Origin: Mikania micrantha
Taxonomy: Eukaryota > Streptophyta > Magnoliopsida > Asterales > Asteraceae
Assembly: GCA_009363875.1 (NCBI GenBank)
Contig: CM018687.1
Coordinates: 15,996,963-16,060,962 of the forward strand
Length of the DNA stretch: 64,000 bases
Direction of reading: 5' to 3'
The position numbers and the translations under genes are program-made. This document shows, in pieces, positions 22,226-33,797 of this stretch. Under the pieces are notes generated by a model, which saw only the letters and a program-made list of their open reading frames with translations, was not told the origin of the DNA and did no database searches. Position 1 is the first letter of the stretch. Every line of letters begins with the position of its first letter.

Positions 22226-22980
22226 ATTTGGGTGAAATACTATTTGTAAGTATAACTATGGAGAGGACATTGTGTGAGAGGAATGAGACATTTATCAATG
22301 AGACTTGTGTATGACATTGTGATTGTGAATGACAATAAATCAATTGTTTTCAATTACTAAACTTATGAACTCACCAACCTAGTGTTGACTTTGTTTTAAA
22401 TGCATGTTTTCTCAGGTGACGAACATGTTTAGTCACCAGACTCATGATGCATTAGCTAGTGGACTTTTATAGTGGACCTAGCTACATTTTGTGTGCATAA
22501 ATTTTGATGACATATTTTGGTGAATCACTTTTGTAAATCTTGTGCAGATACAAGATAGAAAACTCAATGATTCTTTTGGGGAGATTTACTTAGTTAAATT
22601 ATGAACATGACAACGTAATTTAACTTTGTAATTCTATACCAATGTCATATTAGCATTTCTCATTTATATATCATGTGCCATGTAAACAATCTGATCATGT
22701 CGATTATTATTGCGATATCGCGCCCCGAGAACCTTCAACCCGACGGGAAAGTCGATACAGCCCGCCGGCTCGGGGTGTGACATTCTATTTGTTAACTTGC
22801 CTAATGAATCACAAATTAATGGCATTCTATTTGTTAACTTGGTTCATTTAAAACAAAGTGACATGATAACCCAACATTTTTAAATTCTTTTAGTAATTTG
22901 TAGTTACTTAGTAATTTATATGTTGGCAACTTATTTTTTTCAATTTAATAATTACATACAGGAAACTTTTATTAACAACT

Positions 22981-23169
22981 AGGTTATATACCCGTATATT
23001 ACACGGGTTTGTGAACAAAAATTATGTGATATTAAAATTTTTTATCATTATATTATTTTTTATTAAATATTTATATCAAAAATAATAATATTAGTCATAG
23101 CTTTTTTATAAAAAAAAAAAACTTTAAAGATAAAAATTTATAAAAAAATGTTCTTAATACACACACACA

Positions 23170-23208
<39 letters not shown>

Positions 23209-23558
23209 TTAGACATAGATGATAATTATTTTTAATATTAATTTTGTGTATTTATGTAGACAATTATACTATTAATAACATTAAATATGAGTTTTTGTAT
23301 TTAAAAATAACATTTTTTTTGAAATAATATGAGAATGCCACGTGGCATTTCTTGTAATCAATTATTAATATAGGAAGATAGGTTATATACCCGTGTATTA
23401 CACGGATTTGTGAACAAAAATTATGTGATATTAAAATTTTTTATCATTATATTATTTTTTATTAAATATTTATATCAAAAATAATAATATTAGTCATACC
23501 TTTTTTATAAAAAAAAAACTTTAAAGATAAAAATTTATAAAAAAATGTTCATAATACA
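22981..23558. repeat. Pair of ~178-bp direct repeats with palindromic start
   Basis: Copies at 22981-23160 and 23380-23558 are nearly identical. Each opens with AGGTTATATACCCGTGT, or a one-base variant, forming the palindrome CCCGTG..CACGGG. Between them lie (CA)n and (TA)n runs and AT-rich sequence. The short GC hairpin in AT-rich DNA resembles ends of non-autonomous transposons, possibly Helitron-like, but I cannot place termini. Confidence 0.6.
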
Positions 23559-23699
23559 TATATCTTAACTACTTTATAATACATATTGGAGAGATGAAAT
23601 CATGTGTCTTAAAAATTAAGAAATTTACAACAAAACAAGCATGTGGTACAACCCAACAAAGCTTAAATCCAATCCACCAGATGCTTAAACGTGAAATCA

Positions 23700-26600
23700 G
23701 ATTGAAACCCTGGTTTACACTTTCCATCTCTCCCAGTTTTCCTATACCATTCTCGGCATTTTCTCGAAGTCTTCCATCAAAATTTGAATTCCCGCTCATC
23801 TCTCAAAACCCTAGATCTCCAGACTCTCCTTCATTATGGTAGTGACACTAAGAAAAGAAGAAAGACAATGATGACCACCAGCCACCACCGCTTCACCTCC
23901 TAATCTTCTTGCATCTCCCAACCACCGTCACCATGTTTGATTAACTGTTGACGATGGTATCATCGGTATTCTGTACATTACTAAAACTCATCATATTTAC
24001 TTTACTTTAACTATCGATTTTCCTTGTTTTAATCTCAATTGCTTGTATTTCTAGGGGATTATTGCTAAATCGTTCCGGTTATCCTTCCATATCTATATAT
24101 TATATCAGGACTTTCATGCTGCTGGTTTGAAAATTCGTAAATCCAGTTTTGTTGATGATATATTTGAAGTTTTATGTAAGATTATGTTTCGTATCGACCT
24201 TTAATTTGTTTTCCTTGCAGATTTGTTAGCTGTTATTTGATTCTTTTTCAATAAATTTTGTTGTATATTAACAGATTGATGAATGTGTGCCTGTGCATAG
24301 ACAAATGCAAAATATACTTTTGAATTATTTGTTTTTTTTTGTTTCAGATTCACATTTTGTAATTCTTTGGTTCATTGAGATTGAGTTTTGAGCCTCTGTG
24401 TCATTACACTTTGCAGCTTGATTAGTTCATCAACTAAAAGCGTGTTGTTGCCTATAATCAGGTAGATTACTTTTGAATTTGTGCTGCAATGCTTTTTATT
24501 TTTGACTCATATACTGGTAGTTAGTATAAGTTAAGCGTTCACAGTGATCATTCTTGATAATCATGTTAAAAAGAAAAATATTCATGATTCTTTTATATCA
24601 GCACAGACCTTGTAAGAGAATTAATTCTTATTCTTTTTTTTTTTGTGTGCCTCAATATCAAAAGAAGTCAAGCTTTGTGATGATAGAGAACTGATATATC
24701 ATTTGTGTTTTGAGGATTGCATTCTTCTTGAAATGGTGATCTCTTACATTTCTTTCTCTCACAGGTATTCATGGATCTGACATTTGCAACGAAAGTAGGA
24801 CAACATTTAAAAGCTAATTCTTGTTTTAAAAGAGAAAGGGGCAAAGAGCTTATGGTTCAGCATTATGTTGGCGATGTAAGCAAATATATACCCTTTTTTG
24901 TATAATAAAATTATTTTAGGTTAGTTACATGAATGGTTTGTGTGGTATGTTCATATTATGGCCTTGGTACCAATTTTTCAGAAATTAGAACTTTGGTCCC
25001 AAGTGTTTGGTTGTGGGTCACACATTTGGTCCGTAGAAAGGATGTCTGTTTGTTTTTAAGTTAAAATTTAATGACCTATATATTCCTGTATTTTTTAAAA
25101 ACAAATGTACTCCAAAAATTAAAATGAATGATGGTTTATGCTGTGTATTTTGAGATACGAGGTAGAAGAAAATCCGAAGGAGGGAGGCAGTAAAGGATAT
25201 GCTAGGCAAAATTGGATGGTCTGTGTTGAAGTTCACATGAAAATCAACCAGTTTTTTAAAGATTCCTATATTTGATACTCTGTTTTCCTCTGGTTCTTAG
25301 ATTATAAGGTAACTAAAAGATTAATTTAGATTAAAGATAACTATAAATATTAATGATGATTTATTATGAAACTATATGTATCTTAAAGTGGTGTCCATAC
25401 AAGCCTTCTGTCTTTGGAAGTTCATTAAAGGATGCTTATGTAAATATATGGATTTTGAGCAGGTAGAGTTCTCTAATTTGAAACCTATCAAATTAGTTGT
25501 TTTTCTGTCTTTGGAAGTTCATTTATATGGAAGTCATGATTTGAGATGTTCTTGTATGTCTCCTCAACTTTTATCACCATAAAATTCGGAGAGCAAAAGT
25601 AGCATCAGATCCCTAAAATATTTTAAATTTATTAATTGAAAATCAAAAGTCAGTTAAAAAGAGGTACTTGTAGCCTTGTATTTTCTAACCATTTTAGCAC
25701 CCTTAGCCCTTTAGTATTCGTATTGCACTAATTTTTTTCTGCTAAGACTGTGTATCATTCATTCCAGGGCTCTGCTGCAAGTAGATTCGTGGCAAAGGAT
25801 GGCTTACAAGATGTATGCACTTGTAATATTTCTTTTAGTAACTTGTTTTTTGTGCTATAAAAAATTTTATTATGCCAAACTGATTGATTATATTCTTTGT
25901 GTCTATTTTAATTGTAAAAGGATGTTTTCTATTTTAACTTATTGCTATTAGTTACATCATTTTGACTAACATCGTTATTTTGTAGGTGCTCTATCTGATT
26001 TGATTTTGAATTGGGTTTTACATATGTTAAAGAATTATGAACTGATCATTCGCAACAATGACAGCACATTGGATTGAGCCCAATAGATTTTGTTGTTGAT
26101 TTATATAGGAAACACTTGCAGATTTGGGGTTGCTATAGCTATATTCAATCAAGCTTAAATGATGAACCAAGGTCTCTTCTGAAGAAGCCTCTCCACCCAC
26201 TCTGGGTAGAGGCAAGGTTTGTGTTCATCTCTTCCCCCATACCCTACTGAAAAGTGGGTTTTCACTAGGTATGTTTGTTTGTTTAATCAAGCTTCAAAGA
26301 TAGCTATCTTAGCACTTGTGAGCGTCACAACTTCTTTTGTAGCTGAAGAAGATGATGCTACAATTTCAAGTTCAATGCTTGCTGATATTGAGTTACAACA
26401 GAGTTCGACTTTAGATGATGAAAAAATGCTATTGCTATCAAAACCGTGTACCGATTGCTATCTAAGCCCAACCTACAAATATTTAACCCTGTGGTCCCTT
26501 GGTGAGCTAGCTGTTCTTCTCAATTGTTATGCAAGGAGTTTTTAGAGGGTTTAATGTTACAAAAACTCCATTATATTTAATCGGTAGTTTTTCTTATCCA

Positions 26601-28860
26601 TGTGCTAATAATTTACTGTAGGTGGAAAAATGGGCAGGTTAGGTGGAGTAACGAGAAAAATATGGCAGCTTTTGGTACATGTCAAATGTGTAGCCCTGAT
26701 CCAAAAAGTTTTGATTCAATTTTTTTTAATTTATAGTATTTATTAGAGTGTCAAATGTAATTATTAAAGTTAAATTATACCGGTGTTAACTTTTTATTTG
26801 AATAACATGATGCATTCAAATTACACTTTGTGAATCTTTTAACCAGTTTGACACCATTTTGCATTTAGTGATGGGAAATGTAGTGAATATCATTTTGGAC
26901 CTGATATTGATATTTGTTTTTAGTAATCAACAATATCGAGATATAATTTGGGTATAATTTGGTTTTGTTGGATTCACGATTTCTATTATTGATGAGAGTG
27001 ATTGCCGCCACATTTTGTGTGACCCTAGCTGCATCGTTGGTGGCAAGGCTAGATCAACCCATATGGCTGGCTTCCAAATTTGCTTTCAGGTTTGGTTAGC
27101 AGCCTCTTTTCTTGCTGATGGCTTGGTTGTAGCTGCCTAGCTGGTCAGCTTTAGTCCTCCAAAAAGGTTAAGTCGCTTCCCTAACGGGCCATTTTGACCT
27201 CAATTTTGGATATTGCTTTATGCAGGTCTGTATGTATATTAGTGTGTATAATCTGGGGAATTTGTATTCAATTTTGATAGTTATTTGCACCAAAATTGTC
27301 ATAGGAATTTAGATGGTTATTCGCACCAATATTGTTTTGAATTATTTGCTTTTTGATTTAACATAAAATACCTCATTGAATTTTGTCTTGCAGCACATGA
27401 ATTTTGGTTTTGTTTAAAATTCACACCTACTTAAACTTTGTTTCATCGATTTGGAATTTGCTTTGTTGGTTTATGTTATGGTTCTATGCATTTGATTTCA
27501 TGTTGCTGTCATTGGTATGTTCATAACTTAATGGAATTGATATCTTAATTATGTGGACATGTGAAGTTTGACCTCCGTAAGTTGATGCCTAAAAATTTGA
27601 GGTGCTAGGTTTTCAATATACAAACCGACTCGATCCCTTTGAGAAGTTTGGTAATCAAAGGCTTTAGGTGCAAAGGGTGAGCCGGTTGTCAAGGCTTAAA
27701 TGGTGGTTTGGGAAAATTTTAACATTGTATATTTAAGTATATTGGATCTTCATTTTTAATTGTTTAAATTTTGAACGGCTAAACCAGTTTTGGATGATCC
27801 TAAACAGAAGGGTATAATTAAAATTGTGGCTGCAGGTTTTTGTTGGGGTGGACGGGTGGTTACGTGTGACCATTGTTACAGGAAAGAGCTAAAGAGGACC
27901 ATCTACACGAGCAGCATGACAGGTTTGTATTGTTGAATATAACAAAGTTCATGGTCAACTTAATACAATTAAGAGAAAGCAGATGGGAAGGTAAATGTAC
28001 ATACCAATCACCTTTAGGTTGCAATTTTAACCCTTCAACTTATTATTGGATTGATTAATTTATGATATTTTCAATGGGTCTAATTGGTAAAATAAAAGAA
28101 ATATGCTAGATGCAACTTTGTACGAGCAAAAAAAAATGGAAATTCACTTTATCTGATATTTTTGTTTCCTTCTTGAATATCATGGTATTTACACAGCTAG
28201 ACTGCACTGCGACTTGAGTTATAGCCCATTTGTAAATGCAAAGTCTCTTTGGAGTAAACCTATGTTCTAATTTTGGTGAGGATTAATTTAGGTGGTGAAA
28301 TAGAATGTTGTAGATTTGCTGTTAATCTTTTGTTTTCCAAACTTCTTTGGTTGTACATAGAGGACCCCAAGTGCGTTATAGTTATGTGGCGGTAAATCTT
28401 CTAAAGGCGTTTTTAAATATTGAAAGTTATAGTTATAGTTATTTACTTGATTCTTTACAAATAACCCTTAAGTTTAATTATTGAACTAGCTGCATCTTAA
28501 TTGATTACGAAATGCTAAATAAAATATGTTTTCTTTTGTAGGTTGTTGGCTGTGTAGATAATTTTTTTTATTGTAGATGCAGGTTGCTTCTGATTTTGTA
28601 TAAAATTTCATTTTTAAGTATATTTCTTTATGAAGCAATCTATGTAACTTTAGCCGGTAAAGAACCTTGAATATGTGATGCAAAAAGAGAAGATTTTGGA
28701 ACCTAAGAAAGATATAAACCTGATAAAGATGAAACTAACTCTGATGCCAGTTATTAAATGTCTGAGGATTTCAGATGAGGTATGCATTTTAATGAATATT
28801 TTTGACAGATAGCAAAAAGGTCGAGGGCATGTGGTGATTCCTCATCCTTCAAAGCCCACC
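23700..28860 (+). pseudogene. Exon-like fragments of an unrecognised host gene, possibly a captured or decayed gene
   Basis: The composition is less AT-extreme and resembles plant 5' UTR, exon and intron text. Candidate exons with splice-like borders are 24773-24877 (MDLTFATKVGQHLKANSC..., ending GATgtaagc), 25768-25814 (after ccag: GSAASRFVAKDGLQD, ending GATgtatgc) and about 28652-28778 (VKNLEYVMQKEKILEPKKD..., ending GAGgtatgc). Pieces at 26300-26545 and 27870-27925 also look coding. None is long enough to name a family, and joined frames have stops. It could be a gene fragment carried by a transposon (direct repeats lie just upstream) or a dead gene. I do not recognise a function. Confidence 0.3.
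26165..26284 (+). mobile_element. SINE 3' portion, Au/TS-like
   Basis: The text GCCTCTCCACCC..GGGTAGAGGCAAGG..CCATACCC..GTGGGTTTTCACTAGGTATG, followed by a TTTGTTTGTTT tail, matches the conserved 3' half of Au/TS-type plant SINEs as I remember them. The tRNA-related head is not clear. It lies among the exon-like fragments, probably in an intron. Confidence 0.55.
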
Positions 28861-29990
28861 ATGCAAGTTAAATTACAAAACAAGTCTAAACAGTTTTGGT
28901 GGGAAATGTATGAATTGTTTACTTTAGTTGCTTGATTTTGGGTAGATATTTGTGTTGTCTTGATCAAATACTAGATTTTAGTGCTTTGAAATGAACAAAC
29001 TCCAACCCCAGTATTTATTAATTGATGTTGGGACATTTTTTGTAAAAGAATGTGACAGGCATTTTTTGAGACACTAATTGCTAAATTTGCATGTTATTTT
29101 ATTGGGTTTAGGTGAGTGTAACGGGTTGCTATTTGCTTGTATGTAGTTTAATAGTAATGTTTTGATCAATAGATTGGAATACATGTGTAATTCACAGGTA
29201 TTATTGGATTTAACTAAAGAGAATCATGCAGATTTTTTTTGTTTAATATTAATAATTAGCATTGGTTTTGATGATTATCCTTCAACTTGATTAATCACCA
29301 TCATATCATTATGGAAGATTTAAACTTCTGCATGTAAATTGAAGGACCATGACATCAGAATTCATGACATTTGTGTTAGATCATAAGAGCATCTCCAATG
29401 GTGTTTTTAGCCTCTGGCGTTTTTGGGAGCCCCATCCGTGTATAAGAATGTGGTCATATAATCTTTTTGAAAAAAATTATGTTTTCCTGTACATTTTATA
29501 TTTGTAATGATGCATTGTGTCCTTTTGTTATATTGTCTTTTTATTCGTTATCGTGTCTTTATGTTTGTTATTATGTCATACTGTTTTTTTTTTAAATAAT
29601 GAGTTTTAAAAATAATAATAATAATAATAAAACAACACAATCGCATAATTTTTATATGTAAAGCATAATGATAAAACAATAACAAATTCATCTAATACAT
29701 AAAAAACAATACTAAGAAAAAATCAATATTCAATAACATAAAACAAATTGATTAATACATATGACGCAATAACCTAAAATATATATTACTAAAATAAGAA
29801 GTTTTGAAAAATAAAAATATAATAATAATATAATTGTGTGCTTCTAATATAAAAATAGTAAAAAAAATAATAAATTTATTTAATATATAAAAAACAATAA
29901 CAAAAAAAATTAAAATAAGTTTAAACGTATAACATAATGATTAATACATATAACACAATAACCTAAAAGTAAATCACAATGATAAATATA
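28860..29990. other. Intergenic, AT-rich, no gene seen
   Basis: Contains a fragment AGAGCATCTCCAATGGTG near 29388, a phrase common in plant MITEs, and an (AAT)n run near 29608-29630. No coding frame or RNA gene is supported. Confidence 0.5.
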
Positions 29991-30262
29991 TTAAACAATT
30001 ACCTGAACGTAACACACAATGATGTCTATAATACACAATAACTTGAACGTAAGACATAATGATGAGTATATTACACAATGACCTGAACGTAAAACACAAT
30101 GATAAATATATTATAAAAATGACCTGAACGTAAAACAAAATGATAAGTATATTACACAATGTCCTGAACATAAAACACAACAATGATTATATTACTCAAT
30201 AAACTCACCATAAAACACAATGATGAGTATATTACTCAATAACATGAAGATAAAACACAATG
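29990..30262. repeat. ~40-bp imperfect tandem repeat, about seven units
   Basis: The unit approximates ACCTGAACGTAAAACACAATG followed by ATGAGTATATTACACAATA. Adjacent units differ by several bases and small indels. The minus-strand 69-codon frame across it is a repeat artefact. Confidence 0.8.
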
Positions 30263-30602
30263 ACCAAAATGGATTCTTCAAAAAATTAAGATAATTTTTT
30301 TAAATTAAAAAAGTTTTTAAAAACATAATAGTGAAATAACACAATTATAAAGTTTTAATAAATAACATAAAATTTGATAACAACAATTTATTTAATGCAT
30401 TAAAAGCAATGACAATATAACACACTATTAGATAAAAAAATAAAACACAATAATAAAGACATGTTACACAATGACCTTAATTATTAAGCACAATAACTAA
30501 AATACCTATTTTAAAAAATTACATAAATGTCAATTGTCAACTCCATCTCCAATCATTGCTAACAACCATTTAATGGTTTAAGACCAATAAGTTTTATTTA
30601 TC

Positions 30603-30849
30603 CTTTTTTTTGAACGGCGAAGGTCTCAATCGTATGAGCCTACTGTTTTCAGGCCATGTCACCAAGGTCTAGTTACATGGACCTCCTATGAACCCTCACA
30701 GCCACCCCAAGAGGAAACCTCACAGGAAAACCCCATGACCTCTCACAGACCCCTTTTTCACTACGGAAGGGTTTCGAACTCGAGACCTCCCATTTGGAAG
30801 AATCACGGGGTACTGCTGTGGCACTGCTGTGGCACCTTCTTGTTGGTAC
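30603..30849 (-). mobile_element. SINE (247 bp) with 11-bp target-site duplication
   Basis: Flanks 30592-30602 and 30850-30860 are both TTTTATTTATC. On the minus strand the body contains a pol III B-box-like GAGTTCGAAACCC (complement of about 30768-30780), a partial A-box-like stretch near its 5' end and an A8 tail (complement of 30604-30611). These are standard features of a tRNA-derived SINE mobilised by LINE machinery. The intact duplication suggests fairly recent insertion. Confidence 0.8.
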
Positions 30850-30860
30850 TTTTATTTATC

Positions 30861-31237
30861 TTACGCAACATATTTGACTACAAATTGAAATTTATACATT
30901 ATATTCCCTTTATATATATATATATATATATATGATAGTGTTCAAATAATAACTCACTTTTAATTGACGAAGCTTTTATAGGGCTGGGGGTGACCGCCTC
31001 CTTTATATCGGTCTGTAGTGTTAATTTTTCGGTTGAAAGATTATTTTTGTTTAAAATATAGGTTTTGTCCCCCATCGCTTAAAAAATTAACATGTATCCT
31101 GGGTCTCATAAAATTCTGCCCCTCCTTTCAACATGCTCAAGCTTTGCTCCTGCCACTTTTTAAGCAATAACCCTTATAACTTCGCCAAGATCAATCCAAA
31201 TATTTGATTTTTTTTTTCAAACATCATTTTAACATAC
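30861..31237. other. Intergenic, no gene seen
   Basis: Contains a (TA)n run near 30912-30932 and otherwise unremarkable AT-rich sequence. Confidence 0.5.
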
Positions 31238-31409
31238 GTATAATAATTGCTTTTTTATGTGTGTGTAGATTCATCGTCATTTAAGAGTTTACATTGTTGT
31301 AGTTTCAGACTTACATCAATGTAATTGTTTTATATACAAAATCTTACAATGATGTAAACTGTTAAACGATGATGACTACCAATACACATAAAAGAAGAAA
31401 TTATTCTAC
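31238..31409. mobile_element. Foldback MITE, ~170 bp
   Basis: The left arm, about 31238-31310 (including TTTATGTGTG and TCATCGTCATTTAAGAGTTTACAT), pairs imperfectly with the right arm, about 31345-31409 (ATGTAAACTGTTAAACGATGATGA, CACATAAAAG). The arms are about 65 bp around a short AT-rich loop. Confidence 0.65.
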
Positions 31410-31410
31410 T

Positions 31411-32300
31411 CTCTACAACAATACTAACCTATAAAGACGACAGTTTCAACGACGACAAAAGTCGCCTCTAAATTTTGACCTATAGTGACGACAGGTCGTC
31501 GCAATAGGGGCAACCCGAAAAAATTTCATCTTTGATATAGCGGTGAATTGTCGTCGCAATAGGACTAGGCGGGAACGAGGGAAATTTTCGCAATCGAGGG
31601 AAACTAGATGACATGTCGTTGCTATAGCTCAATTTTTTTCCCTTTTTCTTTAGTTGGTAATAATGATAATAAATTTATAAAAATCAAAATTATTTATTAA
31701 GAAACAGTAGCGACGAGTTGTCGTTGCTATAGCTTATCATTATTTTTTTATTCCCGAAAAGTCCTTTAAACAAAACGACAGCATTTGGAAAATTTTCTAT
31801 AGCCACAACATGTCGACGCTATAGGGTTAGTTATGGTAATGTTTTTTGTTATGAATGATTTGGAATGTGCATTTAATTTTCCTACATTTTTTTTTGTAAT
31901 TTTTAGGGTTTTTTTGATATTTTTTGAAGATTGGTTCATATGTATATGTTGGTTCGTATGTGCGATGATTGGTTCGTATTTGTTATATTTGTATGTGTAT
32001 GTATATGTGATTTTGTATGTATATGTATGTTTGTATGTGTATGTGTATGTATATATATATATATGGATGTTTGTATTGGTATGTAATTTGGTATGCATGT
32101 ATTTATGTATGTGTTTGTATTTGTATGTGTATGTTTGTATATGTGTATGATTTTTTATGTATGAAAGTATGTATGTGTATGTTTATCTGTACTTGTATTG
32201 TGATGACTTATCCAGGCTACTGTGACGAAGATATAGTGACGATCATGCTGAGGCGACATGTCGTCGCTATAGGCTATAGGGATGATAATGGCGGTTGTAG
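31411..32300. mobile_element. CACTA-like non-autonomous element with GTCGTCGC subterminal motifs
   Basis: It begins CTCTACAACAA, one base from the CACTACAACAA of many plant CACTA ends. At least six copies of a motif near GACATGTCGTCGCTATAG occur at 31480-31830 and again at 32240-32275. The interior 31880-32210 is a (GTAT)n/(GTATGT)n run with no transposase. The right end is uncertain; GTTGTAG near 32296 may be its remnant. Open frames across the microsatellite are artefacts. Confidence 0.45.
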
Positions 32301-32594
32301 CAGCTACTTTTCAGTCCCTAAATTATATTTGTTTTTTCTTGAAGAGTATGTTATTATAAGATCACAATCCCATATCTATGTTTCTATGTGTGTGTCTATA
32401 TATGTGTAACATGTACATTACATATATGAGTTACATATACGCAACTTCGTGATCTACATATTTTTATTAAAAACATTTTTTTATAACATTTCTAAGCTAA
32501 TAATAAAAAATCATGAAAATATTTTTTTAAAAATTGATTGTTTAGTAGGAGTTTTTTAGTTTTCTCCAAAAAAGGAGTTTTCTTTTGAACCCTT

Positions 32595-32860
32595 ATATAG
32601 GGGAGGGTTCGAATGTTAACCCTTCCTTATTGCGTCAACCAAATAACTACATCTTATTACTTTAGGGTCTACATTGAAGTAAATCTACAGGTTTAGGTTA
32701 TTTTTTCTTTTTTTATTAATGCAAGTGTGTCCTACATTAATTAAAAAAGAAAAAAAGATACACATTTATATTTACTTTAATGTGGGCCCCAAAGTAAGAA
32801 CATGTAGTTATTCGATTAACGCAATAAAAAAGAGTTAACATTTGATCCTCTCCCTATATA
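32595..32860. mobile_element. Foldback MITE, ~266 bp, ~95-bp arms
   Basis: The left arm (TATAGGGGAGGGTTCGAATGTTAAC..., 32595-32690) is an imperfect inverted repeat of the right arm (32770-32860, ...GTTAACATTTGATCCTCTCCCTATA). The arms carry matching AACTACATCTTATTACTTT and complementary texts. Flanks are TATA-rich, so the target duplication is ambiguous. Confidence 0.75.
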
Positions 32861-33429
32861 TATATATCTGTTAATTCTCATGCACTTGGAATTTCACACC
32901 GGTATATGTTTTAGCATCTATTCTTTTCATTGACACATGAAAAATTCATAGGATTTTTAGGTGGGATTTCAGATAACTCAAGTCCAATTTCATATATTTG
33001 ACGTATTTGAACACCACTAGTCCACTACGTACTTGAAACTTATGATTTCGTTATAATTTATTAGATGAAAGTTATGATGTAACAACCCGTGTTACTTAAC
33101 ACAACAAAACAACAACATATGCCATAAAGTCCTACATAGTAAACCGATCAAGTGGATAATTCACCCTTTTACATAGGCGTCTCATCATATAAAATTTTTT
33201 AGAAAAAGTGTAGATAATAAGATCTAGATTGAGTTGTTTGGCTCATTAGACCAGCTTTTGTTATTACTATTGCTGGTGCTTATGTATCAGTTATTGATCC
33301 ACATGTTGACATAGCTTTTTTTTGCATCTATGAACTATTAATGATTGTCTTCGTTTGATACGTCAGGTAAATCGTCATCCTTGTGGATTTTGGATGGGTT
33401 GTGTTAAACTAACACCCCAAAATTTAAAA
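32861..33429. other. Intergenic, no gene seen
   Basis: Mixed AT-rich sequence. GATGTAACAACCCGTGTTAC near 33075 resembles an LTR edge but has no partner that I can find. Confidence 0.45.
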
Positions 33430-33710
33430 ATACACCCTCAAGACGGCCCGTACTGCCCTGTACGATCCGTCTCAGTCATCTGTAAGACATTCCTCTGACA
33501 TCCCACCCCAATGATTGGCAGCAAGACGGGTCGTGCTCGGTAGGACGACCCGTCTCATTCATCATACAAACATTCCCTGACAACCTAGGACAATGATTTG
33601 AACCAAGACGGCCCGTACTGACCAAGACGACCCATGACATTGATGACATCCTAGGGCAATGATTTGAAGCAAGACGGGTTGTACTCACTAGTACGGGCCG
33701 TCTTGAAGAA
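33430..33710. repeat. GACGGCCCGTACTG motif block, left part of the Mutator-like element
   Basis: Five or more GC-rich units of the type AAGACGGCCCGTACTG or AAGACGGGTCGT..GTACGGGCCGTCTTG in mixed orientation, separated by about 40-60 bases of other sequence. The same motifs recur at 36779-36815 and 41545-41890 on the far side of the transposase remnant, which suggests element-specific terminal or subterminal repeats. Confidence 0.65.
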
Positions 33711-33797
33711 CTTTCAACTTTCTATGTAAACTTCGATCATTTCAAATGAATGTATCGATTTTCCAAGATTTCTCACACTAAATTCAAATTTATAACG

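Larger units (their letters stand above)
19043..22782 (+). repeat. Solo gypsy LTR (3740 bp) with perfect target-site duplication TTCTA
   Basis: It starts TGTGACAACTAG and ends GGGTGTGACA. Flanks 19038-19042 and 22783-22787 are both TTCTA. Removing the LTR restores a segment (19034-19042 joined to 22788-22799) that matches an uninterrupted copy at 22821-22841, confirming the boundaries. No internal region remains, so LTR-LTR recombination deleted it. The ends match, inverted, those of the LTR at 36865-41380. Plus sense is inferred from GCCCTATATATAAGC at about 22202-22216. It contains a CATTCG island and a long hairpin pair, TTGTGGTC with GACCACAA, near 21805-21832. Confidence 0.93.

Noticed and set aside
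31833..32409. Open frames of 105-130 codons on both strands
   Set aside because: They lie over a (GTAT)n-type microsatellite and encode only Tyr/Cys/Val/Met or Tyr/Thr/Lys runs.
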